The position numbers and the translations under genes are program-made. The notes under the pieces were generated by a model. It made no database searches, was not told the DNA's origin, and saw nothing but the letters and a program-made list of their open reading frames with translations. From positions 62,001-126,000 of the forward strand of contig CAJQUW010002196.1 of NCBI GenBank assembly GCA_907163375.1: DNA of 64,000 nt, given 5' to 3'. Below are positions 11,040 through 23,195 of this stretch, piece by piece. The stretch's first letter is position 1. Every line of letters starts with the position of its first letter. Source of the stretch: Prostheceraeus crozeri (taxonomy: Eukaryota > Platyhelminthes > Polycladida > Euryleptidae).

Positions 11040-13800
11040 TGATATCGTGAAGTTATCACAAAATCATGACCTTTTTGGTTGAAAATGGTATGTTCTCACT
11101 TTTTCATCAAAAGTGTTCATGTTTGGTATCCTCTGGATCCTTGCGATGTGAGGAGTACGTATATGCAAGTTACATTCATACATGTATATGTTCAAATAGT
11201 TCTTTTTCAAACTTCTTCAATATTTTTCTCATTTCCGCAAAAGTACACAAACAATGAAGTTAAACAATTGTCAGCCGGTATGAGAGAACAAAGGCATGCA
11301 TTCACTAATTGTCTTGTTTTGAACCTTCGTTCACCTTACAATGTGTTTGTGTACTTTATGTTTGTGCATGAATTTGGATGAGAATTATTTTTGCTCATCA
11401 ATCGACTACAAATGGTCATGTATAGTCATAGAAATAGGTTCGAGTCGAATCGAGAAAAAACTTTTGTCAATGAGTTTCAAGATTAAGGGGGAACGAATCA
11501 TCCTCCTGGATATCGATGCGCTTCAAAGCCCGGTATGGATAGGGTTAATCAATAAATTGTGAAATGTTGAAGCAGTGCTTGTGTCTCTTCATATTCTCCT
11601 CAATAACTGATGCAACTATAATCGAAATGCAGGCACATACGCATCAAAGAGCTTGTCAATACAGGTCAAAAGAGCAGTACATCTCATCGCAGAACTGAAG
11701 CAATGAGCAACAATCAAAGGCTTCAGTTTTCTCTGTTGATGAACTCGGATACTTTAGGAAATTAACAATGTTGATGAAATGGGGCGTATATAGAGGTAAG
11801 AGGTGTTTCAAACAACAGCCTTGTTCAGTAACGTGAAATCTGTGGGGTGAGAAGCGGATGTAAGACCAACTACAATTACTGTTATGGTGTCTGCTTAAAA
11901 CACACCAAGCAGATTTTGCAGACTTTTAAAGCACTCAAATTCAAAGTCTTCAAATTAAGTTAACATTTGCTGCAAGATATTAAATCAACACATATAGGGC
12001 TATTGAAAAATTTATTATTTTTATTGAAGTTTGTTGATACACTTATTAGGTACCTCAATTAAAAGATCTGTTAAAGAAGTGTCCCTTTAAAACAGTGGGT
12101 CAACTTTTCTTAATCGGCGTCCATGTGGCCCTTTCTGAGGAATTTCATGGGCAATGGGAAAAATGACAATCAGTAAGGATGAATAGTGGAGGCATTAATT
12201 TTTAGAGCTGACTTTGGATTAGCAGGTCTAATTAATGCATATCAATAATCAACCGCATCCCTATAGAAAATTGTAGTAAAAATTTCTATTGCCAAGCAAA
12301 AGCGCATATCAAGTAGTTGTCATCGAAGTACGTTATTATTTTGCGGTGGATACAGAAATGTTTTCAATCGAAAATTGACTTTTTTATCTTCAAGGTTAAG
12401 GAACAAAGGCTAAGATTAAAAGTGAGCCGTAATTGCATCACTGTTAAAAAAGCTGAAAGAGTTAAGACTTCAATGGACGACTGATGGAAGAAAAATATTG
12501 ACTATTTTAGCGATGTCTTTAGCGAGTTAGTCGAGTCATATGAAGGAACATTGTTAAACAGGGGACATTTCATGATTCAAGTAATGATGAGAGAATAAGG
12601 TAAATATGATTATTCAATTTTTGGATCGTAATCATGTTATCTCTCTTTGATCATCGTAAAACCAGCTGATGTCGGCTGAAAGGTTAATCAAGAATGCATT
12701 CCAAAAACTATAAAATATCTGATCACTTTAGAAGGCAGCTGCTATTTGAGTGTATACACTTATTTGGATGACGCATTGCTTCTACAGTTAAACACTAAAA
12801 TTTGATTTGAAATGCTTCATTTTTGCAGTCATTATTGTCGTAATCGCTTCATGTTTTTACAATCAACAAAAGGCGAGAAAGTAATATGTTTTCACAATAA
12901 ACAAAGAAAATAATTATTAGGCTTGCAGTTCTATATCCATTTACAAAGCGGCAAAAAAAGAGCGATGACTGATTTTCAAACGATTTACCGCATTTAAATG
13001 AAACTCATGTTTAGAAATGCTTTGGAATGCAACGACAAAAATTTGAGAAGCTGTAGCTAAATTTACAATGCTTGGATAAATTGAAATTATAACAATGTGA
13101 GTATTGAAGTTGATAGATCATAATAACTGATCCAATTATGTAACACAGTAAGTGAATAAAGCAATGAATATACTGCATAAATAATTTTATTGACCCACAA
13201 TGGTGCAATTTTATTGCAGTTTCGCAACAATCAAATTTAAGGATAAACGCACGAAAATTGCAAACATAACGTATCACACGTGTAGGCCTTATATTTTATA
13301 TACATATCAACGTATATGATTACTACCTATATGTTGCATCACTATCTGCAGATACTTGCTATTGATAATGCTTGGGTTTGAAAATAAATCGAACAGAGTG
13401 GCTCTTCGAGTTCGAATTTTACATCGACTTGAACCACTCTGAGTGAGTCTGAAAATTGTATTATTTTACTATATCCAGGTTATGAAAACATGGTTGCTTG
13501 AATAATGAACAATAGGAAAGCATAGAGGCACACTGTCTTTGTTTTTTTAACAGAAATCTCTTTCTCTATCCCTGCAATGTACATACGATAATACAAATAA
13601 ATATCAACTCGAATCACGATTATAACATGGAAATAGAGAAACTGACTCGAATTTTGTTCTATTATTAAAATCAGATTATGTTGCAGGGACGTTTTTTTGC
13701 TATCCCATCAGTAAACTAAACAGATCCGAATCTGCAAGATTGAAAAAGAGGATGAATGAGTACCAATCTAGCCTGTCTTGAGGAACGCCTCCTGAACTTC
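11040..13800. other. unassigned AT-rich DNA
   Basis: I see no recognisable gene. A frame near 11.6-11.75 kb reads hydrophilic protein-like sequence but has no clear splice sites or homology that I can name. Confidence 0.55.
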
Positions 13801-13849
13801 CGACATCTACAAGATGCAGAGACACTATTTTCAAAGTCTCAGCAAACTC

Positions 13850-14560
13850 TCGGGGATTGAGTAATTATTTTATTTGTTGTTGTTGTGGGGCACACCATCA
13901 TTACGCTGCCGTTCCCACTGAACTGGAAGACAAAAGCGAAGCATCACTATCAACATGCATTCTGAAATCCAAACCCAGACTGACCTTCATGCCCGTTGTG
14001 GTCCCCTCTTCCGACGACTCTGCGTACTTACTACACATCCCCGATCCCTCTAGCGGTATCCAAATCCAGAAAGTGTCCTGTTCTCAATCGGGTCATGCTG
14101 GTCCTATCCTCCCTGGGTCACTTACCCTCCGCCACAACTTGCGATATCCGACATACATGAACTAACCAGCACATCTCGTGCCTCCATCTATTGGCCATCA
14201 CATGCACGCAAGTCAACCAAAGCAGTCTTGGTTACTTCGTCTGTCCACTCATTCCCTACCATACTGTTATGAGACCCGAAAACAAACCACAATCTCTTTC
14301 TCACTAATCCTCATCAACCTCATCATCACTTCAACAACTCTGGCCACTACCTCATGCCGAGTTATCAGCGCCGAGTGGCTGTCAGAGGCAACCTTCAACC
14401 CCGATGCTCAGACGATCATTCTAAGATTCTATTCCCCACACCAACTCTCGCATTTAAGCCCGAAATAGTGACGATGCCATCTCAGCTGCACAAGCCCGCT
14501 CGTTCACCTGATCAAGCAAGCCCGGATCTCCCTTCTACCCTGCTTCCTTAAGCTGTTGTT
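13850..14560 (+). other. C-rich island with overlapping open frames
   Basis: About 700 bases are markedly richer in C on the plus strand than the flanks, with C well above G. Two plus-strand frames of about 100 codons lie end to end (13857-14165 and 14178-14468), and a third of 65 codons overlaps (14354-14551, RRVAVRGNLQPRC and following). None matches a family I know. The strand bias and the abrupt edges suggest an inserted, decayed element or a former transcribed unit. I cannot assign a superfamily. Confidence 0.4.
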
Positions 14561-14807
14561 TCTTTTACTGTTGAGAGGTACGCACAACGAGATCTGTAAA
14601 GAGAAAATTAGGGTCGAACTTGCCTTGTCAAGATAAGCTCCCAGGGATCCACGGGGAACTGCAGGCCTTCCATAAAAGTCGAATATTTCGTGAGCAATAC
14701 ATGGTGAGCCATTGGTGCATTGTTCAAGACTCTTTACCATGGGTTATCAAAAATGAATTACCGTGCAGTTAATTACATTCATGGATTGTTGCTATGAAAT
14801 GTTGTAT

Positions 14808-14882
14808 TTAATTGATTGATGGCAGTGAATAATTGGAATTAATTGATTGGCATCACCGAATAATTACTTCTAATTGATTAGC
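14808..14882. repeat. degenerate tandem repeat, about 33-bp unit
   Basis: TTAATTGATTG, a GC-bearing spacer, then GAATAATT repeats at about 33-bp intervals, roughly two and a quarter units, ending with TAATTGATTAG. Confidence 0.55.
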
Positions 14883-14889
14883 TTGTCCC

Positions 14890-17800
14890 TCAGAGGTTTG
14901 TACCAAAAATTCCGGAACCAGATGGACTTCATTTTCATTTTGATTTGCTAGTTTAATGATAGCTTCCATGCTTCTTCAATTTTCTATACTCGTAGCAGAT
15001 CATGAATCTCAATGTCCGAAGCTGAATCGAAGTTTCTTATCTTCATTAAGCAATTCGCATGTCCATTGAATCTGTATTCTGTAGTCGAAATTTCATTACT
15101 TTGTTTGCAGCGATGCCTATAAGATAGATATTTTCTGCTGTATATGCAGAAAGCGACATTTTCCTATGAATCAAATAGAGTTAATTTGGCACGTTCGTTA
15201 AGTTTGAAAGCTATTACGATGAGTGCAGGTCACATGAAATGCGACATTCAATAAGAGTTCGCACTAGACGAAAATCATCGCACAATTTTAAGATTTGCCA
15301 GTGATCATCAAATGTGATCTACTATACAATTGATTTTTAAAAGACTGCGAACAGTGAGATATCGTCGGAGTCATGTTTTCCAACAATAATCACGAGGTAT
15401 TGAGTACTATTGATTAGTGATCAAAATATCAATTGATGATTGAAGCCTTAATTGTCGCCAACACCTAAAATCAACATTTAGAAATCCGTAATATGACAAA
15501 AATGTTTTTAACTAATTCCTGATGTTCTCGATCACATGAATATTTTTGTATAGAAAGGGAATCCGAACATGGACGGCTCTGTACAATCTTAAAAGAATTT
15601 CAGAGTCTCTTGTTGCGAGAGCTCGTACGATGGCAGAAAGCATTATATTAGCCTTCCTAACACCTCATGGATCCAGTCATTCGACCTAAACAGCTAATTC
15701 GCTAGTATTCTTTTGTGACGAGTTGGAATTGACTCTTTATTTTCTTTACACATTTTCTACTTTTTCTGTTTCTACTTGCTGAACGGAATTTATTCGCATA
15801 CATGTTTCAGTGGCGTCGATGGCTACCATTATCAGTGAGATAAAATATTAGAGATAAAAGATAGTAAAAGGTCAATTTCTATACAAATTTACAATAATTG
15901 AAAAATCAATAAAGTAGAAGCGGTCCGGATTGGGTGTTGTTGTCCAGTAGTGATTTCTACTTTCTTACGATTTAATTTTGAGTAATAAGATAAGTCTGAC
16001 ATGTTTAGGAATAGCATTTGTTGCTTACTCACAGTTTTCAGGACTTTGATCTCCCCAAATTGAGCATGAGATTGATTAGCTTCTTTGGCGTAACATTGCT
16101 TTTTTAAAAGGAATCTTCACGATCACGCACGGCGAAGCTGTGGCGGCGATGTCATTAGATCCTTTGGTCAGGTTGTCATACTCGCAAAAGACAATCACAA
16201 GTCTTATGTGCAATGCATGATACACAACAAAAATCTTAAACGTGAATTCGATTTTTTCAATTTTCATGGAATCTCGTCTATTTGAATAGTCTGAATATCT
16301 TCATGCACATGCGCAAGCGATGGAAGGAGCTGTATTTGTTGTTCGTCAGATGTATTGAGATTCTCTGCCTACTTAGTGAGTTCTTGTATCTCCATTGAAT
16401 CCAGTTAATCGCACTATTAGTAAACTGAGGATTTCGAGCAATTCATATCTTTGAGACCTTGAAACGGTGAGCGGGGCTTTGCATCTCTGAATTCGCTGTA
16501 CTGAGCTTCACCTCGCTCACGCGTCAAAAGCAACGTCCATAAACACATGTACAGGCTACATAATGTAATTACGTGGATGGTCATGAAAAAATAAATTCAG
16601 AAATATCAGGAAACATCTGCTTCGTATATATTTGATGCAACCTATCGATGAGTTATATTCTATGATCAATGTGTCTGGCTGAAAGTTTCGTATAGGTGTT
16701 ACGAGAGCGAGTGAAAATATGAGAGGGGGGTCAGCCCTCCCTTGCCCCTGCTCCCGCGTGCATGACTTTGATGCAAGCACAAAATTTTGATTTGCAGCAC
16801 TCCTGCATACGTGCATGCGGCCCGTACCATATGTCACATGTGACAAGCAAGTATATCTTTAATAGTCTCCCATTCATTGCAAAGGATGATGCAAGAAAAA
16901 TATGACAAGCTCTCTATGCGCACAGTTTTGAAGCTATTGACGCCTATCTTCAGAAGGGTTATCACATGAAGTGACAACTTCTTCACATCTCTGAAGGCCA
17001 TGTAGGTTGCTGATAATATTCAAGCTAATTTTGGTCATGTTGAATCCATTGTAAATACCTACACGAATCATCAAGAAGCTCAGTTGATCCATCTCTATCA
17101 TATTTTTCAAGCAGAATTAAAATAAACCAGCATTTATAGGTAGCACAAAGCCTTAATTTGTATACAAGTTGGAAACTACTGGGGTAATTACAAACAAAAG
17201 TCGAAAAGCAGTCAGTTAAAAAGGAGTTCCGATGAAATGACCATCCGATTGATCGTGCCATTTGAAAAATCAAAATCGCAGCTGCCATTGCTTAATTGCT
17301 CATGATGAAAACTTCGATCACTTTTCAGGTTTCATTCCCGAGAACTTTGGAAAGAAAATAGCTTCTTCTGAGCAAGTTAGCAAAATCGTTTTCTGTTTAG
17401 CTTTTTGAATTCAGTGTGAAAACTGTGACAGTCTCCCGTCAAAATTTCTAGCGTAATGAATGAATGTTCTCTCAAGAAAACGGCGAAGACGTAAATGTAG
17501 TTGAGGATGCCAAAACTGATATTCCTTCCTGTAAGGAAATGTATTGCTCATAGCAACGATTTAACCTTCAACAAAGACACGAAGAGAAAGCTGCTTAGTG
17601 CAGTAAGCTGAGAAAGGACAGCGTACAATTGAAAACACTTTAAAGAATTTCATCTCGTGTAAGCCTATTAAATGAATTATTGTTTGAAATAGATGAGAAT
17701 AACTTTTATCTTTGGAAAATAGTTCATAGAAAGCCAAGTATGCGAATAGCTTAAAACTTCTGATGAACTAAAAGACAGAATGCTCGTGTTTGCATCATTA

Positions 17801-20040
17801 CCTATTTTCTACATCGATACATGGAATTTTGGTAAGGATTAAAAAGATTTCATGAAATAATTTAATAGGAGAAAAATCCAATGTAGGTTTATCATCACAT
17901 ACAGCAATTCTTCAATCATTCAAAATCAACGTTGCATTATTGGTCAGTTAAATAAAATAAGCTGGATACCAAATTCGTTCTTTCATTCGCACATCCAAGG
18001 ATTGTGTCAACATTATTTGCAATACAAATTGAGGTGAGCAATTTATTAATTTGCAACAGGAGGCGGTCGATTAATTGCAATTATCAATTATAAATGCTGC
18101 TTTTTCGATCTTAGGAAATTTCAATTATACGCTTAAAGCAGGGGTTAAGAAAAATTATGCTTTAAACATGATATCCATGTTTTTGTTCTTTTTTGCTCGA
18201 TTTTCTTCAATTAAAAACCCTTTAAATGAATCGCCAATTTCAAAAGTAGCTTTGATGTGTGAAACAGAGAACCTGTTAATTCGATAGCATGCTAATCACA
18301 AACTTCTGCTTGTAGACCCTATTTGCGGCATCACTCTCTACTGCTTGCTTATTCCTTCGTAGTATTCTCAGCAAGCCTCAAGTAGGCCATTGACAGACAG
18401 CAGGTTTATTGACTCACGTTACAGTATTGTCATGAAAATTGCAATTGACGTTAATGCTGTTCAAAGCTGTGTTTTGCCTTGTAATTTTTCTTGTGTTGAA
18501 CGAATTTTACATGTATCTTAACTAAGCACTGTTATCCCGGGTTTTTATTACTGGGGCTTCTTAAGTAAATGAACAGCATCATTCTTATGTCTTAATCTGC
18601 TCTTTCTGCGAATATAATGTCAAGGAGCTAATGAACAAATTCATATCATTATTCATCAATCACTGGGAACTAAATCAGTGCTTATGATTATCGTATATTA
18701 TGAAACTCTCTATAGAACACGACTTTAAAACATGTTTGAAATAACACGAGCAGCGTGAAAAATAATGTCTAAAAGCATAGTTTTGAAACCATGCTCGAAA
18801 ACAAGGGTTTGAAATTAGGCACAAAGCACGATTACATGCATAAAGCATGGCTTTAATGGTGATTTTAAAATAAGGTTTTGAGCGAAGTTTTTCAATCTGC
18901 TTCAGTCTTTCTGTCTCTTTAGCAATACAACTACTAAATTGATATTGTCGTATTATCTGGTCGTATTAAAAAAATACAACATGTGGGAATTGTATCTAGC
19001 ATCGATGTGCATGTCAAAGAGCTTTGCAGGCCGCGGTTTTATCAGAGGGAGCGGGGCTGTGAGTACGATGTTTGTAGGAGCGGGTGGATGCAGATTGAGC
19101 GTTCATCATTTAAACGAATCAACAATAAGAATGACATGAAATAAACGATAGATGACATTGCGATTGATTGCTATGATATCCTCTGTAACTAACGGGAGCA
19201 TCGGGCTTGATCCGGTTGTCGACAACGAACTTGCGATGATTTGTTGTTTTACCAAAAAGTAAAGATTTTCAGAATGAAAATTTTGCTTTTCTGTTAACAT
19301 TACAATAGCATCAATATGTAGCAAGTAGAAACATTTTTTTTGCGGTTACGGGTTGGTACGGATAGCACTTGTACGGATGCGGATTGATGCGGATGCAAAA
19401 AATGTTTCATGGATGTGTGCGGGTATAAAAGAATACTAGGCATGGTAAGAAAAGCTTCAGTAGGCTGTATGTGAAGTTATGAACACAATTGCATGAATGT
19501 ACAAATTAAATGTCTGTGAAATCCATCCAGACAACAAGACACTAATGACACTAGTATTTTTTTTATCAGCCTACCAAGTAAATCTCACACTGCATGTCAG
19601 TGTGAACTTTGTGTTTTACTAGAAAAAATAAAATTAAAAGCAAAGTTTGTTTTTAAGCATATAAACATGGTTTAAAACAGAAATTTCAAACTCTTGAAGT
19701 ATTATGAATGTCCATGATTTTATGCTTCCAGGGTTGGGCACAACTAATTGACTTTTTTGTAAAAATTAGCATGTTTAGCCTATCAAAAATTATCAGTAGC
19801 ATCTGTACTCTCATTTGTTAATTTACTTTCTAGTTATATTTTTCTGGTATACCTTGTTGTCTCATACCGGTGCTTTTTGCAAATATCACCAGCCCGTTAT
19901 CCGTTTATGATTTTAGAGCATAGAAAATATAGCAAAATATATCTTTATTAATTTTTGGAGTAATTGCAGAAAGAACTATTGAAGAACAAACACATCATCA
20001 TGCTTAATTAGCGACTATTAGTGACTATTCGTACGTAAGC
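14890..20040. other. unassigned AT-rich DNA
   Basis: No gene is recognised. It holds a patch of iterated AAACATG/TTTGAAA-like words at about 18.73-18.87 kb and a CGGAT-rich micro-island at 19.34-19.43 kb, reported separately. Confidence 0.55.
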
Positions 20041-20044
20041 AGAA

Positions 20045-20300
20045 TCAAAGTGAACCAGTCAAAAACGTTTCATTCAAATTCATAAAGAGAATCTTGTCAA
20101 TGTTATCAGGTCTCAAAGCCATTCGATTTATTTGGAACAGTGTCCCAGCGATGGTAAACACTCACTCTGACGGCGAATTGGTCGGCTGAATCGAAAGCAA
20201 ATTGCGAGCAACGGAGGCCAGTATTGGAAAATGGTCTTAGTATTGACTCAGCCATTTGGGTCAACACTAAGCTCGACTTCAGGAGCATCAAAAGCAAATG
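20045..20300 (-). mobile_element. decayed hAT transposase, C-terminal dimerisation region
   Basis: The minus strand reads, in one frame, HFPILASVARNLLSIQPTNS, then PSE-stop-VFTIAG, then MALRPDNIDKILFMNLNE, and ends at TGA (20045-20047). This is the hAT-family C-terminal block: FP-x-LA-x-x-AR, LSI-x-(A/P)T, PSER-x-F-S/T-x-AG and the RP-x-N-x-D-x-x-x-F-x-N ending. The in-frame TGA sits where Arg (CGA) is expected in SER-x-F, a typical methyl-CpG decay. Upstream PKW fits the usual W-W block before FP. The N-terminal and catalytic parts are not recognised and no terminal inverted repeats were found, so the copy is dead. Confidence 0.8.
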
Positions 20301-20519
20301 AAAATAACACTTCGAGAGTTACTTGTTGCTTGTTTCAAATCTTGAAGTGAATCATTTCAGTCCCTAGTCGTATGCGAATATCTGATGAGAGAGATGTTTA
20401 TTGAGTAGCAAAATTGAAATCAGAAAATACATGTCACTACAATGATTTGCAAAGATCAAACACTTGTCTTTAAAAAAAAGTAAAGATAAACTCACACGTA
20501 CTTGCGATCGCAGGGTCAC

Positions 20520-20635
20520 TTAGGTGACCATGGCGACCAGGTCACGAAACGCAGGGCGATCTTGAGCGGCGTCGATGAGGTCTGGAATCGGTCGTGTAGA
20601 TTGAACTTGCGCCATTCAGGAGAGTCGAGGAAGCA
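20520..20635 (-). mobile_element. possible LINE (RTE-type) C-terminal end
   Basis: The minus frame reads TRPIPDLIDAAQDRPAFRD, then LVAMVT and a stop. An (A/M)-x-DR-x-x-(W/F)R ending is characteristic of RTE-type LINE proteins. The GC-rich composition matches the RTE block at 21.15-21.56 kb on the same strand. The two may be parts of one element with about 500 bases of other sequence between them. Confidence 0.45.
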
Positions 20636-20789
20636 CAAGTCAGTAAACAGAGAATGAAAATCTACCCCGAGACTGTCGCAGCCACATAATTAGATTGTTT
20701 AATCGCATCACTTTGCTAGAAGTGCAAACTGATTCAAACAGATGGCACATGCAGGAACTTAATAAGTGGGCAAAAAGAAATTTTAATAC

Positions 20790-21093
20790 CTTGCAGAGAT
20801 AGGAAAAATAGTCGTGCGTCGCTTGCGGGTTACTCTGAATTCCTTCAAAATGCTCCGATCGCCACGACTCCTTCAGATTCGAAGAATTCAGATCATTGCC
20901 CAAAAGTTTTCTCAATAATGTTGGGCCCTCCGATCATTTTAAAAAAAGTTAGCCGGCGCATGAAAAAACGTTCACAAACTTCTTTGTAGAACTTGACATC
21001 GTCTGTGTCTTTTTGCTGTGTGATCCAGTTGATAACAGTCACTGAAGCTTTGCACAATTTGGCGTGTTGAACTGGCTGCTCATTGTTCGATTG
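20790..21093 (-). CDS. candidate exon pair of unknown gene
   Basis: Not recognised. On the minus strand, after a possible acceptor ending ATAG, an open frame starts at 21093: QSNNEQPVQHAKLCKASVTV, then INWITQQKDTDDVKFYKE. A second frame, after an acceptor-like CGGAG, covers 20927-20790: GPTLLRKLLGNDLNSSNLKE, then SWRSEHFEGIQSNPQATHDY and FSYLCK, followed by GTATTA. If GTTTGT after FYKE is a donor, the implied intron is only 51 bases and the phases agree (0/0). Alternatively this is one exon with a frameshift, or part of an unrecognised mobile element. The residue mix is protein-like and unlike random AT-rich translation. RTE remnants lie on both sides. Confidence 0.35.
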
Positions 21094-21149
21094 CTATGGT
21101 ATTTAGTCAGGAGATTGTGCCATTTCAATAACGCAACATGTTCCAATGC

Positions 21150-21562
21150 TTCCCTTCTAGTCAAACGGAAGAAGAGACGACCTGTCTAATTCTGTGGTCG
21201 CAGCGGTCCAGTGTACCTTGCAAACAGTGGTCACATTTCACGTTGAACAGGTTGGGGGTAGCTACGCAACCTTGCCGGACTCCTCAGGTGGTCGGAAAAG
21301 AATCTAAGAGACCTCCCTCCGCTCGAACTCCTCTATTGTTTTCTGTGTACAGGTCACGTAAAATGTGCTTTGAAGGTACAACTATTCCTTAGAGAAGGAG
21401 TCAGAGGACGTCTCTGTCAACTGAGTCGAAGGCTGCCTTTAGAGATATGTTCGCAGCATAAAGCGCGTTGCGGAAAATTCTCCGCTGCTGAGCAAGCACT
21501 GTGAGAACGAGGATGCAGTCTGTAATGGACCTTTGCGAGGTGAAACCTGCTTGCTGAGGTTG
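21150..21562 (-). mobile_element. RTE-type LINE, central reverse transcriptase piece
   Basis: The minus strand reads QAGFTSQRSITDCILVLTVL, then a block with SLKAAFDSVDRDVL. After two stops it gives IVVPSKHILRDLY, and then GVRQGCVATPNLFN. These are RT motifs: QAGFR-x-x-RS-T-DCI, the A-motif xLKAAFDSVDR (the aspartate of motif A is changed to N/S-L-K in part), and the VRQGC-x-x-AP-x-LFN block typical of RTE. The catalytic FADD region is not seen downstream. There are several stop codons and the copy is dead. Confidence 0.8.
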
Positions 21563-22568
21563 TCGTTTGCAACCTCAAACGATAAACTCGCAATGCAAAA
21601 TGTCGAATGAAGGCAAATCTGAAAAATGAATCACAAAATATGGATGATCTGAGAATACCAATCGTCAGAAAGAAGGAGTTACGGCACATGACAGTGTGAG
21701 ACAGATGTTCGACCACTATGTAAAAGCCGAGGAATTATAAGTCCAATTGTAATCTCGGCTTTTTCGATCTGCTCAAATGGCTTTATTAATGCGGCAGAAT
21801 TCCTTTTTGTTTCTAAATCAGGCACTCCTCCACAACCCTTGATTTCCAAACAACACCTCTGAATAGCCTGTAGCCTGTTAGAGTAGTCACTTTTTGATGC
21901 CACCTCTTCATTAACAAAATGTCAAATTCTTAGATCCGGGATCAATTGCACTCGTCGGAGTACAAAATAAAATACGGAAAATTGTCCGAGGAAAATTGAA
22001 TCATTACATGATCGATTTGTTACATTTTTTAACAAATTTACTCCGAATATGTTATTGCGTAAATTCGAAGATTTTGCTTTAAAGATTCTCTCAATATCCG
22101 GCAAAATCTGAAATATCAGTGTTGTGCAAAATACACGAGTATATGGGCCTATTGTAAAATTATGTCTCCACAATTTTTGATCAAATTTCATTCAAAAGTT
22201 TGATGGAGCACTTCAACACTGGATGTCAGGTGTGTGCGCGTGTGTGTAGAATCTTAGACGCACGAATATAATTCGGTCTCATACATATGAATCCAAATTA
22301 TCTATCATATTATCTTAACTATGAGATAGTGAAGGTTCAAATATTTTATATTTCAAAATGATGTTTGATGAGCAAGGGAAGTATGTCTTGTTAGGATTAG
22401 AATAACATCGATAAAGCAAGTAAATGTAGCTAATCACTTTGATGATTTTAATCTTCGAAATCTCAAAGCATGGAGCTTCAAGCAGCGAGATCTCTGTTTG
22501 TCGAATTATGTGCCAAAATGATCTAATAAATATATATTCCTATGCAATTATTATGTTACTATAGTTAG

Positions 22569-23195
22569 TTGCGATCTACTAACAGCGAGCAACTCCACAT
22601 CTCCAAAGATACATCACCAACACTGAAGATATTGGGCGTAGAGTTTCAGTCAGACTTAAAATGGAACACACACATCAACAACATTTGCAAAGCTTCATCT
22701 CGAAATATATATCTTCTGAAACAACTCAAGAAGTTTGAGACCTTGAAGAATGAACTAACTCGTCCAGATGACTCGGTCATACTCGGAGTCCTTGAGTATA
22801 ACAATTCACTATTTATAGGAATTTCCAAGTCTATTGCGGAAAAGTTAGAACGCATCTGGAAGAGATGTCATCGCATTATCTGCTCTTACGAATGCTCGTG
22901 CAATATTTTACCCCCACTTAGTACTCGTCGCGAAGCCTCGGCAATTAAGTTATTCAAGAAAATGTTGGATCCTAATCATCTACTACATCGTCCCATGCCG
23001 CCATTTCTGTCATCAGGGAAGCGGGTTTTGTTGCCCATAAGTAATACTCGCCGCCGGGGACATTCATACCCACAACTGCAAAGTTATTCAACAAACTTTT
23101 TTGACTTTCTTTTCTTCTTAAATACCTGTGAACCTGACGTCGTATCTGCTCTGAACTGTACGACTATCATTTCTTTGAATAAACAATTATTATTA
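22569..23195 (+). mobile_element. 5'-truncated CR1/Jockey-like LINE, second copy
   Basis: A plus-strand frame of about 208 codons begins abruptly after TAG at 22566 and runs to the tail. It has the thumb block LKILGVEFQSDLKWNTHINN, then LEYNNSLFIGISK, and HRIICSYECSCN, followed by LSTRREASAIKLFKKM. The same blocks occur in the element at 4782-5820 (LEYDSAFLVGMNK, HRIICGSECNC, MRREISALRIFKAM), so the two belong to one family or close relatives. The catalytic domain is lost by 5' truncation. It ends in an ATT-rich tail (ATTATTATTAT) just before TAGGCCTA. No clear target duplication was seen. Confidence 0.8.

Noticed and set aside
11425-11450. GGTTCGAGTCG, similar to a tRNA B box
   Set aside because: There is no matching A box, acceptor stem or cloverleaf in the upstream 80 bases.
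17470-17545. Short plus frame reading ENGEDVNVVEDAKTDIPSC
   Set aside because: Protein-like, but with no convincing acceptor and donor pair and stops close by on both sides; left unassigned.
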